From: Actinoplanes campanulatus
Lineage (GTDB): Bacteria; Actinomycetota; Actinomycetes; Mycobacteriales; Micromonosporaceae
Length of the DNA: 64,000 nucleotides
Assembly: GCF_014647795.1 (NCBI RefSeq)
Contig: NZ_BMPW01000018.1
Location: forward strand, 62,001-126,000
Direction: 5' to 3'
Shown here one piece after another: positions 1 to 7,304 of the stretch (positions are counted from its first letter, which is position 1; each line of letters begins with the position of its first letter). The notes under the pieces are model-generated. The model did not search any database and had not been told where the DNA came from. It worked only from the letters and a program-made list of their open reading frames with translations. Both the position numbers and the translations under genes were made by a program.

Positions 1-58
1 CCTGCTCGACTATCTGGAGGTCGGGAAGATCGAGGAGGCCCACCCCCGTATCACGTGA
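1..58 (+). CDS. 3' end of an unidentified gene
   Basis: Only the last 18 codons lie in the window (reading frame begins at base 2), ending ...KIEEAHPRIT before TGA at 56-58. The codons are GC-rich at the third position, which supports coding. The fragment is too short to assign to a family. Confidence 0.5.
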   Translation, partial: LLDYLEVGKIEEAHPRIT

Positions 59-78
59 GCGGGCCTCCGAGGGTGGGT

Positions 79-363
79 TCAGGCCTCTACTCGGACGTCT
101 CTACGGAACGCCACCCGGTCGCGGACCGCCGAGGCATCCGGTTTCGGATCCGGGAAGAACCACGCGGCGTCCGGCGCGGTCTCGCCGTCCGCCCGGAGCG
201 AGTAGTAGGACGCCCGGCCCTTCCAGGGGCAGACGGTGTGCGTGTCCGACGGGACGAGCACGTCCTCACGAACGCTGGCGAGGGGGAAGTAGTGGTTGCC
301 CTCGAGTACCACCGTGTCGTCGCTCTCGGCGATCACTTCGTCGTTCCAGATGGCCTTCGGCAT
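79..363 (-). CDS. DUF427 domain protein
   Basis: A 94-aa protein matching the small DUF427 family almost end to end: it starts MPKAIWNDEVIAESDDT and contains GNHYFP, the signature TVCPWKGRASYY, and a C-terminal AAWFFPDPKP block. The molecular role of the family is unknown. The ATG at 363 is preferred over an upstream in-frame start at 417 because family members begin directly with the short strand before the W. It is divergent from the nuclease gene at 490, so the two share a promoter region. Family assignment is strong; function is open. Confidence 0.85.
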   Translation of the reverse strand: MPKAIWNDEVIAESDDTVVLEGNHYFPLASVREDVLVPSDTHTVCPWKGRASYYSLRADGETAPDAAWFFPDPKPDASAVRDRVAFRRDVRVEA

Positions 364-412
364 GCCCCGAACGTAGCGCGCTCGCGGCTTTGTGTCTGAT
401 ATGTGCGATTTA

Positions 413-431
413 TTCACCTCCCGTGGGTGAA
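413..431. promoter_or_regulatory. Palindrome in divergent intergenic region
   Basis: TTCACC and GGTGAA flank a 7-base spacer in the 126-bp gap between the divergent DUF427 and nuclease genes. The position suits an operator for either gene. The arms are only six bases and no cognate regulator is nearby, so this is tentative. Confidence 0.3.
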
Positions 432-489
432 TTGCCGCTTCGATTCCGACGTTCTAGAGTCGAGTTTCCGATCTTCAGGAACGGATCCG

Positions 490-1536
490 ATGTCTCGTCT
501 TGACCAGCTGCGCGGCTCCGGGCGGGCCAAGCGCCACAACGCGCGGACCATCGCCGCGCTCACCGGCAACCCCGGCTGCAACCGCCGGGCCGTCCTCGAC
601 GCGGCCGGCATCGACAAACTCAAGCTCGCCGAACGGGTCGGCTTCCCCGGCGGCTTCGGCCAGTCGCGGTTCGCCCTGACCCGCGGCAACGCCTTCGAGG
701 CCATGCTCAAAGCCGACGACTGCGCGCTGCTGCGGTCCGTGCTGGAGGTCGACCTCGGCGTCGGCTACCAGGACCTGGGTGCGGACGACGACGACACCCT
801 CGGTTCCCGGCACGACCGGACGGCCGGCCTGCTCGCCGGCGCCACGGCCGCCCTCATCGACCATCCGCTGCTCACCCTCGACGTCGCCGGGCAGACCGTC
901 TACCTCGAACCGGACCTGATCGCGTACGCCCACCAGGGCCGCCTCCAGGTCGTCGAGATCAAGTCGTTCGCGATCGTCGACGGGCAGGCGGAGAGCGCCA
1001 AGGTGTCCGGCGCCGCCGTACAGGCCGCCGTCTACGTGCTCGCCCTGCGCGCCCTGCTGGAGCGGCTCGGCCTGGACCCGTCGCTGGTCAGCCACGAGGT
1101 CGTGCTCGTCTGCCCGGAGAACTTCTCGCTCCGGCCCGTCGCGGTCGTCCTCGACGTGCGCAAACAGCTCTCCACCCTGCGCCGCCAGCTCTCCCGGCTG
1201 GCCTCCGTCGACGCGCTGGCCGACGCCCTCCCCGACGACCTCAGCTTCGACCTGGCCCTCGACCCGGCGCTGCTGGTGACCGCCCTCGGGCACATCGAGC
1301 CGCGGTACGCGCCCGAATGCCTCTCCGCCTGCGAGCTCTCCGTCTTCTGTCGCAGCGAGGCGGCGGGCAGCACGGCGGCGCTCGGGCGTACGGTCCGGGA
1401 GTCGCTCGGCGGCATCGAGACCGTCGAGGAGGTGCTGGCGCTGGCCTCCGGTGAGCGCGAGCCCACCGAGGAACAGGCCGAGGCGGCGGCGATGCTGCGG
1501 GCCGCCCTCCGCCTCCGCACCGAGGTCCTGCCTTGA
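490..1536 (+). CDS. PD-(D/E)XK nuclease with four-Cys (Fe-S type) motif
   Basis: A 348-aa RecB/Cas4-like nuclease. The active-site series is visible: RGNAFE near residues 65-70, EPD at 140-142 (Asp142), EIK at 156-158 (Glu156, Lys158) and the Q-x3-Y pair Gln178/Tyr182. Cys30 near the N-terminus and Cys277, Cys281, Cys287 at the C-terminus reproduce the one-plus-three cysteine layout that holds a 4Fe-4S cluster in AddB and Cas4 nucleases. The ATG at 490 follows an AGGAA-type site; an upstream start at 403 is not needed. The next gene starts 37 bp downstream on the same strand. No cas1/cas2 or addA gene is adjacent, so the role (repair or defence) is inferred only. Confidence 0.8.
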   Translation: MSRLDQLRGSGRAKRHNARTIAALTGNPGCNRRAVLDAAGIDKLKLAERVGFPGGFGQSRFALTRGNAFEAMLKADDCALLRSVLEVDLGVGYQDLGADDDDTLGSRHDRTAGLLAGATAALIDHPLLTLDVAGQTVYLEPDLIAYAHQGRLQVVEIKSFAIVDGQAESAKVSGAAVQAAVYVLALRALLERLGLDPSLVSHEVVLVCPENFSLRPVAVVLDVRKQLSTLRRQLSRLASVDALADALPDDLSFDLALDPALLVTALGHIEPRYAPECLSACELSVFCRSEAAGSTAALGRTVRESLGGIETVEEVLALASGEREPTEEQAEAAAMLRAALRLRTEVLP

Positions 1537-1573
1537 CCCACCCTCTTTTCGTCGTGTTTCCGGTGGTGTTTCG

Positions 1574-3181
1574 GTGAGTACGCTGACCGCGCTCGCGCGG
1601 GCGCTGGCCGTCGCGGAAGGGCGGGCGCAGCCCATCGCGACCGTCCGCCACCTGCATGTGCACGACCATCCGCTGATCCTGATCCCGCTGGCCATGGCGG
1701 GCGAGGCGAACGCGCCCCTCGCCGCCCTGGTCGGCACCGACCCGGCACGGCCCCGGCTGCTGGCCGTCGCGCAGCCGCGGAACCGGGACGACCGGTTCGC
1801 CTTCGCTGCGGAACTCGCCGGAGTGCTGGTCCCGTACCTCGACTCGTTCACGGACCGGACCGAGGACGTCCCGGTAGATCGCGGTAAGGACGTCCGCCAG
1901 CGCTACGTCGACGCCCCGCAGATCTGGGTGCCCAACCCCGGCGGCATCGACTTCCTGCGGCTCTTCGGGCGATCCACCCGCTTCCGTACGGTCGACGGCG
2001 AGAACCCGGTTCCGGCCGCTGTGCCGCTGCTCGGCCGATGGCTCACCTTCTTCACCAACACCGCCGAGGTGCCCGGCTCATCGCTGCTGGTCAACGCGGT
2101 CCAGGCGCTCGGCCTGCACTGGGCGACCGGGCAGAGCGGCGCCGAGGACGCCCAGTTCGGCGCCCAGCTGGCGTGGATCGAGTCCGGCGCGGCGGCCGCC
2201 CGGGAAGCCGAGAACGGCCCGGTCGCGGGCCCCGCCACCGATCCCGACTTCGACAACCGGGTGCTGGCCCCGCTCATCGAACGGTCCGCCCCGGAACTCC
2301 CGGACGTACTCCGCGACCTGCTGCTCCCCACCTGGGAGCGGATGTGGCGCACGCTCACCCTGCTCCGCCGGCTCCCGGCCGGGGAACGGGTCCGGCTCCG
2401 CTGGGACACCGACCGCGACGCCTTCACCGCCTTCACCCAGCACCTGGCCGAAGGCGGTCCACCCCAGCCCCGCCGCGACGGGGCGGTCGCCGCCGCGGCC
2501 CGGTTGCAGCGCCTGGAGAACGCCGCCACCCGTTACGCGGTCCAGCGCGCCTTCGACGACCCGCTGGTCCTGGCCGAATACCGCCTCACCGGGACCGCCT
2601 TCGCCGGGGTCGTCACCCTGGCCAAAGCCGACCGCATCGACGACAGCGGCAAACGGCCCGTCCTCCGCCCGCGCATCATGGTCCACACCACCGAGCCGGT
2701 ACGGATGGAACCCGGCACCTCCCTGACCTCGCCCACCCGCCCGTCCCAGAAGGCCCGGGTCGTCTCGGTGACCCCGGCGGCCCCCGAAGGCCACGACGTC
2801 CTCCTGGAGCTCTCCGGCGGGATGGGCCGCAAGCTGGTGGCCGAGCCGGGTTCGGTCCCCGCCGTCGGCGAACACCTCATACTCACCACCCTGAGCGAGG
2901 CCTACCGCCCGAGTGGCGTCCTGCCCGACCCCGCCGAAACCCCATGGACACACGGCGGCCCGCCAACCCCCACCGACCAGACCCCCACCCCTCAACCGGC
3001 ACCCACTTCCGCCCCCGCCCCCGCCGCCGCCCCCGCCTCCGCCCCCGCCCCCGCCTCCGACCCCGCCTCCGACCCCGCCTCCGCCCCCGCCCCCGACGCC
3101 GCCCCCGACGCCGACCCAGCCCTCGCTACTGCCGCCGACGCAGAGCCCGAGGCCTCCCGGCACGCCGATCACCGCACCTGA
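1574..3181 (+). CDS. Conserved protein of unknown function, partner of the nuclease
   Basis: About 535 aa with a GTG start 37 bp after the nuclease stop, so the two are probably co-transcribed. No family is recognised. The first ~455 residues look globular and soluble, with motifs such as QIWVPNPGGIDFLRLFGR and a central helical, Arg-rich segment; no Walker, helicase or nuclease motif is visible. The last ~80 residues are a low-complexity Pro/Ala/Asp/Thr tail encoded by a C-rich minisatellite. An in-frame ATG-like start at 1451 would overlap the nuclease gene heavily and is not preferred. Linkage to a Cas4/AddB-type nuclease suggests a role in DNA transactions, but this is guilt by association. 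Confidence 0.65.
   Translation: MSTLTALARALAVAEGRAQPIATVRHLHVHDHPLILIPLAMAGEANAPLAALVGTDPARPRLLAVAQPRNRDDRFAFAAELAGVLVPYLDSFTDRTEDVPVDRGKDVRQRYVDAPQIWVPNPGGIDFLRLFGRSTRFRTVDGENPVPAAVPLLGRWLTFFTNTAEVPGSSLLVNAVQALGLHWATGQSGAEDAQFGAQLAWIESGAAAAREAENGPVAGPATDPDFDNRVLAPLIERSAPELPDVLRDLLLPTWERMWRTLTLLRRLPAGERVRLRWDTDRDAFTAFTQHLAEGGPPQPRRDGAVAAAARLQRLENAATRYAVQRAFDDPLVLAEYRLTGTAFAGVVTLAKADRIDDSGKRPVLRPRIMVHTTEPVRMEPGTSLTSPTRPSQKARVVSVTPAAPEGHDVLLELSGGMGRKLVAEPGSVPAVGEHLILTTLSEAYRPSGVLPDPAETPWTHGGPPTPTDQTPTPQPAPTSAPAPAAAPASAPAPASDPASDPASAPAPDAAPDADPALATAADAEPEASRHADHRT
3003..3115. repeat. C-rich minisatellite encoding an Ala/Pro/Asp tail
   Basis: A run of short units of the type CCCGCCTCCG / CCCGACGCC lies in the 3' part of the upstream gene, encoding alternating AP, AS and DP residues. 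The minus strand is a chain of G4-5 runs with quadruplex potential. Units are imperfect, and length is expected to vary between strains. Confidence 0.7.
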
Positions 3182-3219
3182 CAACTTCCAGGTGCCTCCG
3201 CGCCGTGGATCTCGTCACA

Positions 3220-3267
3220 GCTCTCAGGGCTGTTTCAACGGCCTCGAGACAGCGCTGAGAGCCAGCC
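3220..3267. repeat. Interspersed hairpin repeat, copy A
   Basis: A perfect GCTCTCAG/CTGAGAGC outer stem (3220-3227 with 3255-3262) and an inner GCTGTTTC/GAGACAGC stem (one wobble) enclose a 9-base loop. Read on the minus strand, GGCTGGC, a 4-base gap and AGCGCTGTCTCGA are found again with the same spacing at 28165-28188 (21 of 24 bases identical). It lies in the convergent gap after the gene ending at 3181. It is non-coding; terminator function or a small mobile palindrome are both possible. Confidence 0.6.
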
Positions 3268-3331
3268 GCGAAGATCCCCTCCCACGGAACGGTCACGCTG
3301 AGCTGGACGGCGGTGCACTCGACGTCCCCCC

Positions 3332-3433
3332 GCAAAACGCCGCCGGTGTCGAGGCAAGTGATCTCCCGACGCCAGCGGGGTTTGCTGGCGGCGGGAGATC
3401 ACCTGCCTCGACACCGGTTACAAGGCGTTTTGC
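3332..3433. repeat. Long inverted repeat between convergent genes
   Basis: The arms at 3332-3376 and 3384-3433 pair almost completely. The 10-bp outer stem is GCAAAACGCC. The ~34-bp inner stem begins CCGGTGTCGAGGCA and has two mismatches; a small asymmetric internal loop separates the two, and the apical loop is 7 bases. It is much longer than an ordinary terminator but lies where a bidirectional terminator would be. A MITE-like origin is an alternative. Confidence 0.7.
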
Positions 3434-3463
3434 CGCGGAGCGAAGCGAAGCCATCAAGCACAG

Positions 3464-5272
3464 CTAGCCCAACCGGACCAGCAGTAGGGCTATGTCGTCG
3501 CTGCGGTGGGGGGCGACCTCCAGCAGGCGGGTGCACAGTTCCTCGCCGGGCCGGCCGGCGTGGGTGCGCAGGACCGCGGACAGGCGGTCGATGCCGTCGT
3601 CGAGGAACTGGTCGCGATCCTCGACGAGGCCGTCGGTGTAGAGGAGCAGCGTCGAGCCCGGTGGCACATCGCGATGGTCGGTGCTGCGTGGTTCGCGTGG
3701 CGGCAGGCCGAGCAACGGCTCCGGTGGCACCCACCAGACCTGGACCGAGCCGTCCGGCAGGAGCAGCAGCGGCGGTGGGTGGCCGGCGTTGCCGAAGCTG
3801 ATCGCGTAACCGGTCGCGGACTTGCGGACCCGGGCCAGCACCATGGTGGCGGAGGCCGGGACCCGCAGGCCATGCAGCGTGTTGTCGAGCGCGGTGAGCA
3901 GGGCGCCGGGCTCCTCGTCCCGCCCGTAGGCATCTCCCCGGACCAGATTGCGCAGCTGCCCCATGGTCGCGGCGGCCTCGATGTCGTGCCCCGAGACGTC
4001 CCCGACCGCGACGATGACGCTGCCGTCGGGCTGGGCGAAGGCGTCATACCAGTCGCCGCCGACCGCCGCGCCGTCCTGCGCGGGAAGATATCGGGCGTGC
4101 AGCTCGACGCCGGGGATTTCCGGCAGATCGGTGAGCATGCTGCGCTGGAGCACCTCGGCGACGTGCCGCTGCTCCCGGTAGAGACGGCTGTTCTCCACGG
4201 CGAGCCCGGCCCGGCGGCCGATCTCGGCGGCGGTCCACTCCTCGGCGGCCGTGAAGCCCCGCCGCTCGGGGTGGTTGACCAACAGCACCGCGCCGAGCGC
4301 GCGCCGCCGCACCGGTGAGGTGATCGGAACGATCAGTGACGCCCCGAACCCGGCCCGGGTGGTGATCTCGGCCAGTTCGGTGTCGGTGATCCGGCTCCGC
4401 AGGTCGGCCGCCCCGTCGCCGCTGCGGAACGGCCGCCCGCCCCGCCGGACGGCGAGCAGCATCGAGCGCAGATCGTCGCGGGCGAAGTCGGCGAGTGCGG
4501 CGAGGCGGCCCATGTCGGCGGCGCGCTCCGGATCGCGGTGTGTGGCGACGACGGATGCCGGGCCGCCCGGATCGTCGGCGATCGCGACCACGCACCAGTC
4601 GGCGAGCCGGCTCGTGACGATGCCGCCGAGGCGGCGCATGGCCTCCTCCACGTCCATGGTGGCGGCCAGCGACTCGGTCAGCTCGGCCAGCAGCTCCAGT
4701 TGGTGGTGCGCCGACTCGGCGGTCCGCCGGGCCTCGTCCGCGGCGGCCCGGGCGATCCGCAGGCACACCTCCGAGGAGCAGACCGCGGCCAGCTCGCTGA
4801 GCAGGGCGATCTCACTCGGGGTCCAGACGCGGGGCTCGTGGTCGACGGCGCAGAGGGTGCCGACGATCAGCCCGTCCGGGTCGGTGATGGGCGCTCCCGC
4901 GTACGCGATGGCGCCGATCTCGGCGATGGCGGGGTTGTCCCGCATCCGCGGGTCGGTGCGCACATCCGACACGACCTGCATCTCTCCGGCGGTCACGACG
5001 TGGCGGCTGAAGGAGTGGGTGAGCGGCATCTCGCGGGTCGAGGCCAGCGGGTCCGGAACACCGACCTGACCGGCCAGCACCTGACGGTCCAGGTCGACCA
5101 GGCAGACCACGCCCATCGGAGCGTCGACCAGCTTGCGGACCAGCATGGCCACCCGGTCGAAGGCCTCGTCGGGCACCGGGCCACCGATCAGCCGGCGAAC
5201 CGACCTGAGGCGTAACGGATCGGCGAGCACTCTCCGCTCGGCTTCGCCGATCAGGTCCCACTGAAGCACCAT
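3464..5272 (-). CDS. GAF-GAF-SpoIIE (PP2C) serine phosphatase
   Basis: A 602-aa cytoplasmic regulator. Residues ~20-170 form a GAF domain (MGVVCLVDLD, GTLCAVDHEPR), ~190-360 a second GAF-like domain ending in GLAVENSRLYREQ, and ~370-602 a SpoIIE-type PP2C phosphatase. The metal-binding aspartates are in place: GGDWYD, GDVSGHD, LLYTDGLVE and SDDIALL. Such enzymes usually dephosphorylate anti-anti-sigma factors in partner-switching systems. The ATG at 5272 precedes MVLQWDLIGEAERR; the open frame continues upstream without any recognisable domain. No cognate STAS or anti-sigma gene is next to it. No transmembrane segment is seen. Confidence 0.88.
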   Translation of the reverse strand: MVLQWDLIGEAERRVLADPLRLRSVRRLIGGPVPDEAFDRVAMLVRKLVDAPMGVVCLVDLDRQVLAGQVGVPDPLASTREMPLTHSFSRHVVTAGEMQVVSDVRTDPRMRDNPAIAEIGAIAYAGAPITDPDGLIVGTLCAVDHEPRVWTPSEIALLSELAAVCSSEVCLRIARAAADEARRTAESAHHQLELLAELTESLAATMDVEEAMRRLGGIVTSRLADWCVVAIADDPGGPASVVATHRDPERAADMGRLAALADFARDDLRSMLLAVRRGGRPFRSGDGAADLRSRITDTELAEITTRAGFGASLIVPITSPVRRRALGAVLLVNHPERRGFTAAEEWTAAEIGRRAGLAVENSRLYREQRHVAEVLQRSMLTDLPEIPGVELHARYLPAQDGAAVGGDWYDAFAQPDGSVIVAVGDVSGHDIEAAATMGQLRNLVRGDAYGRDEEPGALLTALDNTLHGLRVPASATMVLARVRKSATGYAISFGNAGHPPPLLLLPDGSVQVWWVPPEPLLGLPPREPRSTDHRDVPPGSTLLLYTDGLVEDRDQFLDDGIDRLSAVLRTHAGRPGEELCTRLLEVAPHRSDDIALLLVRLG

Positions 5273-5403
5273 CGCCCCCCGGCCGGTCCGCTGCCAGGCT
5301 ACCGGCGGGAGATGGGGAGTCGCCCCTCCAGCCCTGACCCGATCATCCGTTTCGCCTCGTCCGAACGGATGACCCGACCCCGCAGCCGGGACGTATCCGC
5401 CGG

Positions 5404-6249
5404 TCAGGCCGCGTGCGGTGGACCGTGCTCGAACGGGTGGCGCCGGCCGGCGGTCAGGCCGGACCGGAGCGTGCCGCGGATCTCCGCCCAGCCGAGCCCG
5501 GCGTGCCGCGCGGCCGCGGTCAACTCCCGGCACACCGTCGACTCCGCCAGCAGTCCGGCTCCGACCAGTCGCCCGAGGGCGAAGGCGGCCCGGTTGAGCG
5601 TGTCGTTCCGTGAACCGGCGGGGGCGCGGGCGACCCGGCCGGTCTCCGCCTCCAGGGCCGCTTCCGCATATCGCCCGGGATGCGCGACCGGATGCTCCCG
5701 CACGGGTGGCGGAGGGCCCGCGATCAGCGTCAGCAGCGTCGCCGGCCCGATCGGCAGGGCCACGGCCGGGCGCCGGATCCAGCGGTAGTCGCCGCCGGCG
5801 GCGTGCCTCGACGGCGGGGCCAGGACGTAACCGCCCGCCCCGCGCCAGTCGAGCCCGGGCAGCAGACGGACGCGATTGCCACAGCCGGTCGGGCGGAACC
5901 ACAGATGACGGCCGCCGCCGCCGGTGCGCACCTGAGGGCCGGGTGGGACGTCGCCGCCGAGGAGGTGACGCAGCCCGTGCCAGCCCTCGGCGGAGTCGAC
6001 GTCGGCCACGTCCATCACCACGCCGGTCCGCAGGCCCACGTTGGCACGTGGCCAGAACGTCCACCACAGCCTGATCTGATGGGGATCGGTGGACGCCTCG
6101 CTGAGGCCGTGCCGGAGACGGGGGTGCTTGCCGGGACTGTCGCATCGCGCTCCTCTGTGGCAGGAACAGACGCCACCCTGGTCAGGCGTGTGCACCGGCA
6201 GGACGGGGATGCCGTGCCGTGCGTACGCGAGGGCAGCCGTGAGCGACAT
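5404..6249 (-). CDS. Bifunctional primase/polymerase (Prim-Pol) domain protein
   Basis: A 281-aa protein with the Prim-Pol fold (PF09250 type): ALAYARHGIPVLPV at the start, GKHPRLRHGLSEASTDP, RANVGLRTGVVMDVADVDS (acidic motif I region), TGGGGRHLWFRPTG (motif II His) and GGYVLAPPSRH. It lacks a helicase half, unlike plasmid replication proteins. The ATG at 6249 is 20 bp after the stop of the beta-like gene and the helicase lies further upstream, so the three look like one operon. Whether it synthesises primers is unknown; many small actinobacterial Prim-Pol proteins are untested. Confidence 0.85.
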   Translation of the reverse strand: MSLTAALAYARHGIPVLPVHTPDQGGVCSCHRGARCDSPGKHPRLRHGLSEASTDPHQIRLWWTFWPRANVGLRTGVVMDVADVDSAEGWHGLRHLLGGDVPPGPQVRTGGGGRHLWFRPTGCGNRVRLLPGLDWRGAGGYVLAPPSRHAAGGDYRWIRRPAVALPIGPATLLTLIAGPPPPVREHPVAHPGRYAEAALEAETGRVARAPAGSRNDTLNRAAFALGRLVGAGLLAESTVCRELTAAARHAGLGWAEIRGTLRSGLTAGRRHPFEHGPPHAA

Positions 6250-6269
6250 TAGAACAACCGTACGACACT

Positions 6270-7268
6270 TCAGTGTCCCGGCAGAGCCCGCAGAACGTGC
6301 GCGATGTGGTGCGAGGTGCTCCACGCGATCCAGCTGGCCGAGCTGCCGGCGCCCCGCGCGGTCCGGGCCCGTTTGGCGATCTCGGCATCGCCCCAGGAGA
6401 AGCGCGCGCCCGCCGCCGGCCACTGCGGTGAGGTCACCAGCGTGCGGCAGAGGTCGTGGCACCGGTCGTCGCTACGGCCGCCACGCCGGGCCCAGCGGTA
6501 GATCCACCAATCCGACTCGGTGGTGTAGCGCAGGGTCGGCAGCTGCCGGTGATGCTGGACGCCGTGGCGCCGCACCGGTGAGGTGACGCCGTAGTCCGCG
6601 TACCCCACGCCGGGCTGGCCGAGCCGGGCCCAGACCCGGGCGTCCAGGCGGCCCACCGCGACCGGCCGGTCGGTCGGCAGGTCGTCGAGGTTGGGCGGCA
6701 TGGCGCCGGAGGCCACGCTGATCGACCGCCACGGTGTCGCCCGGGCCCAGCGCAGCACCCGGCGGGCACGGTCCTCCACCTCGCTGGCGTGTGCCGAGCA
6801 GGCCGTCTCGGCCAGGTCGATGAGCAGGTGCACGTCGTCCGGATCGAGGGTGGAGGCGCGCAGCAGCCGCTCGGTGACGGCGTCGGCCTCGGCCGGGTTG
6901 CCGGCGTCGGCGTGCGGCCGTAGCCGGAGCACGGCCCGGCGCCGGTGCATCCGCGCGGCCCGGCCGTGTGCGGCCAGGCGCGGGCCGCTCTCGTCCGGCC
7001 GCAGCACCGGGATCAGGCCGAGGCCGAGGTCGGCCAGCCGCCCGGCGAGGTGCTCCGGGGCGTCGATCTCGGGCAACTGCCCGAAGTCGACGGCGATCGT
7101 CCCGGTACGCGGGCGGAGCTCCCGGAGCATGGCGAGTAGTCCGCTGTCCGGCTCCAGCTCGACGACCGGGATCACCCGGGCGGCCTCCTCCGCGGAGAGG
7201 TGCGCCAGCGCGGTCAGCTCACCCCGGCGGGGACGCAGGATCGGGAGGTAGGCCCCGTCGAACGGCAT
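6270..7268 (-). CDS. Phage T4 beta-like family protein
   Basis: A 332-aa protein resembling the beta family (PF14350): MPFDGAYLPILRPRRGEL, then TIAVDFGQLP, a VHLLIDLAE segment, YADYGVTSP and a C-terminal WSTSHHIAHVLR. Bacterial members often sit in defence-associated neighbourhoods, but no biochemical function is established. It lies between an SF1 helicase gene (36 bp upstream) and a Prim-Pol gene (20 bp downstream) on the same strand. The ATG at 7268 is the only sensible start. Confidence 0.75.
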   Translation of the reverse strand: MPFDGAYLPILRPRRGELTALAHLSAEEAARVIPVVELEPDSGLLAMLRELRPRTGTIAVDFGQLPEIDAPEHLAGRLADLGLGLIPVLRPDESGPRLAAHGRAARMHRRRAVLRLRPHADAGNPAEADAVTERLLRASTLDPDDVHLLIDLAETACSAHASEVEDRARRVLRWARATPWRSISVASGAMPPNLDDLPTDRPVAVGRLDARVWARLGQPGVGYADYGVTSPVRRHGVQHHRQLPTLRYTTESDWWIYRWARRGGRSDDRCHDLCRTLVTSPQWPAAGARFSWGDAEIAKRARTARGAGSSASWIAWSTSHHIAHVLRALPGH

Positions 7269-7304
7269 GCTCCCACGGTAGACGTATCGATGGTTACCGT
7301 TGGG

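Noticed and set aside
475-1851. Long antisense frame over the nuclease gene
   Set aside because: A mirror frame produced by high GC; Gly/Arg/Gln-rich without motifs, while the plus strand has a complete nuclease active site.
5273-6145. Upstream extension of the SpoIIE phosphatase frame
   Set aside because: It overlaps the Prim-Pol gene in another frame and reads as Arg/Pro-rich noise; the GAF domain starts just after the ATG at 5272.
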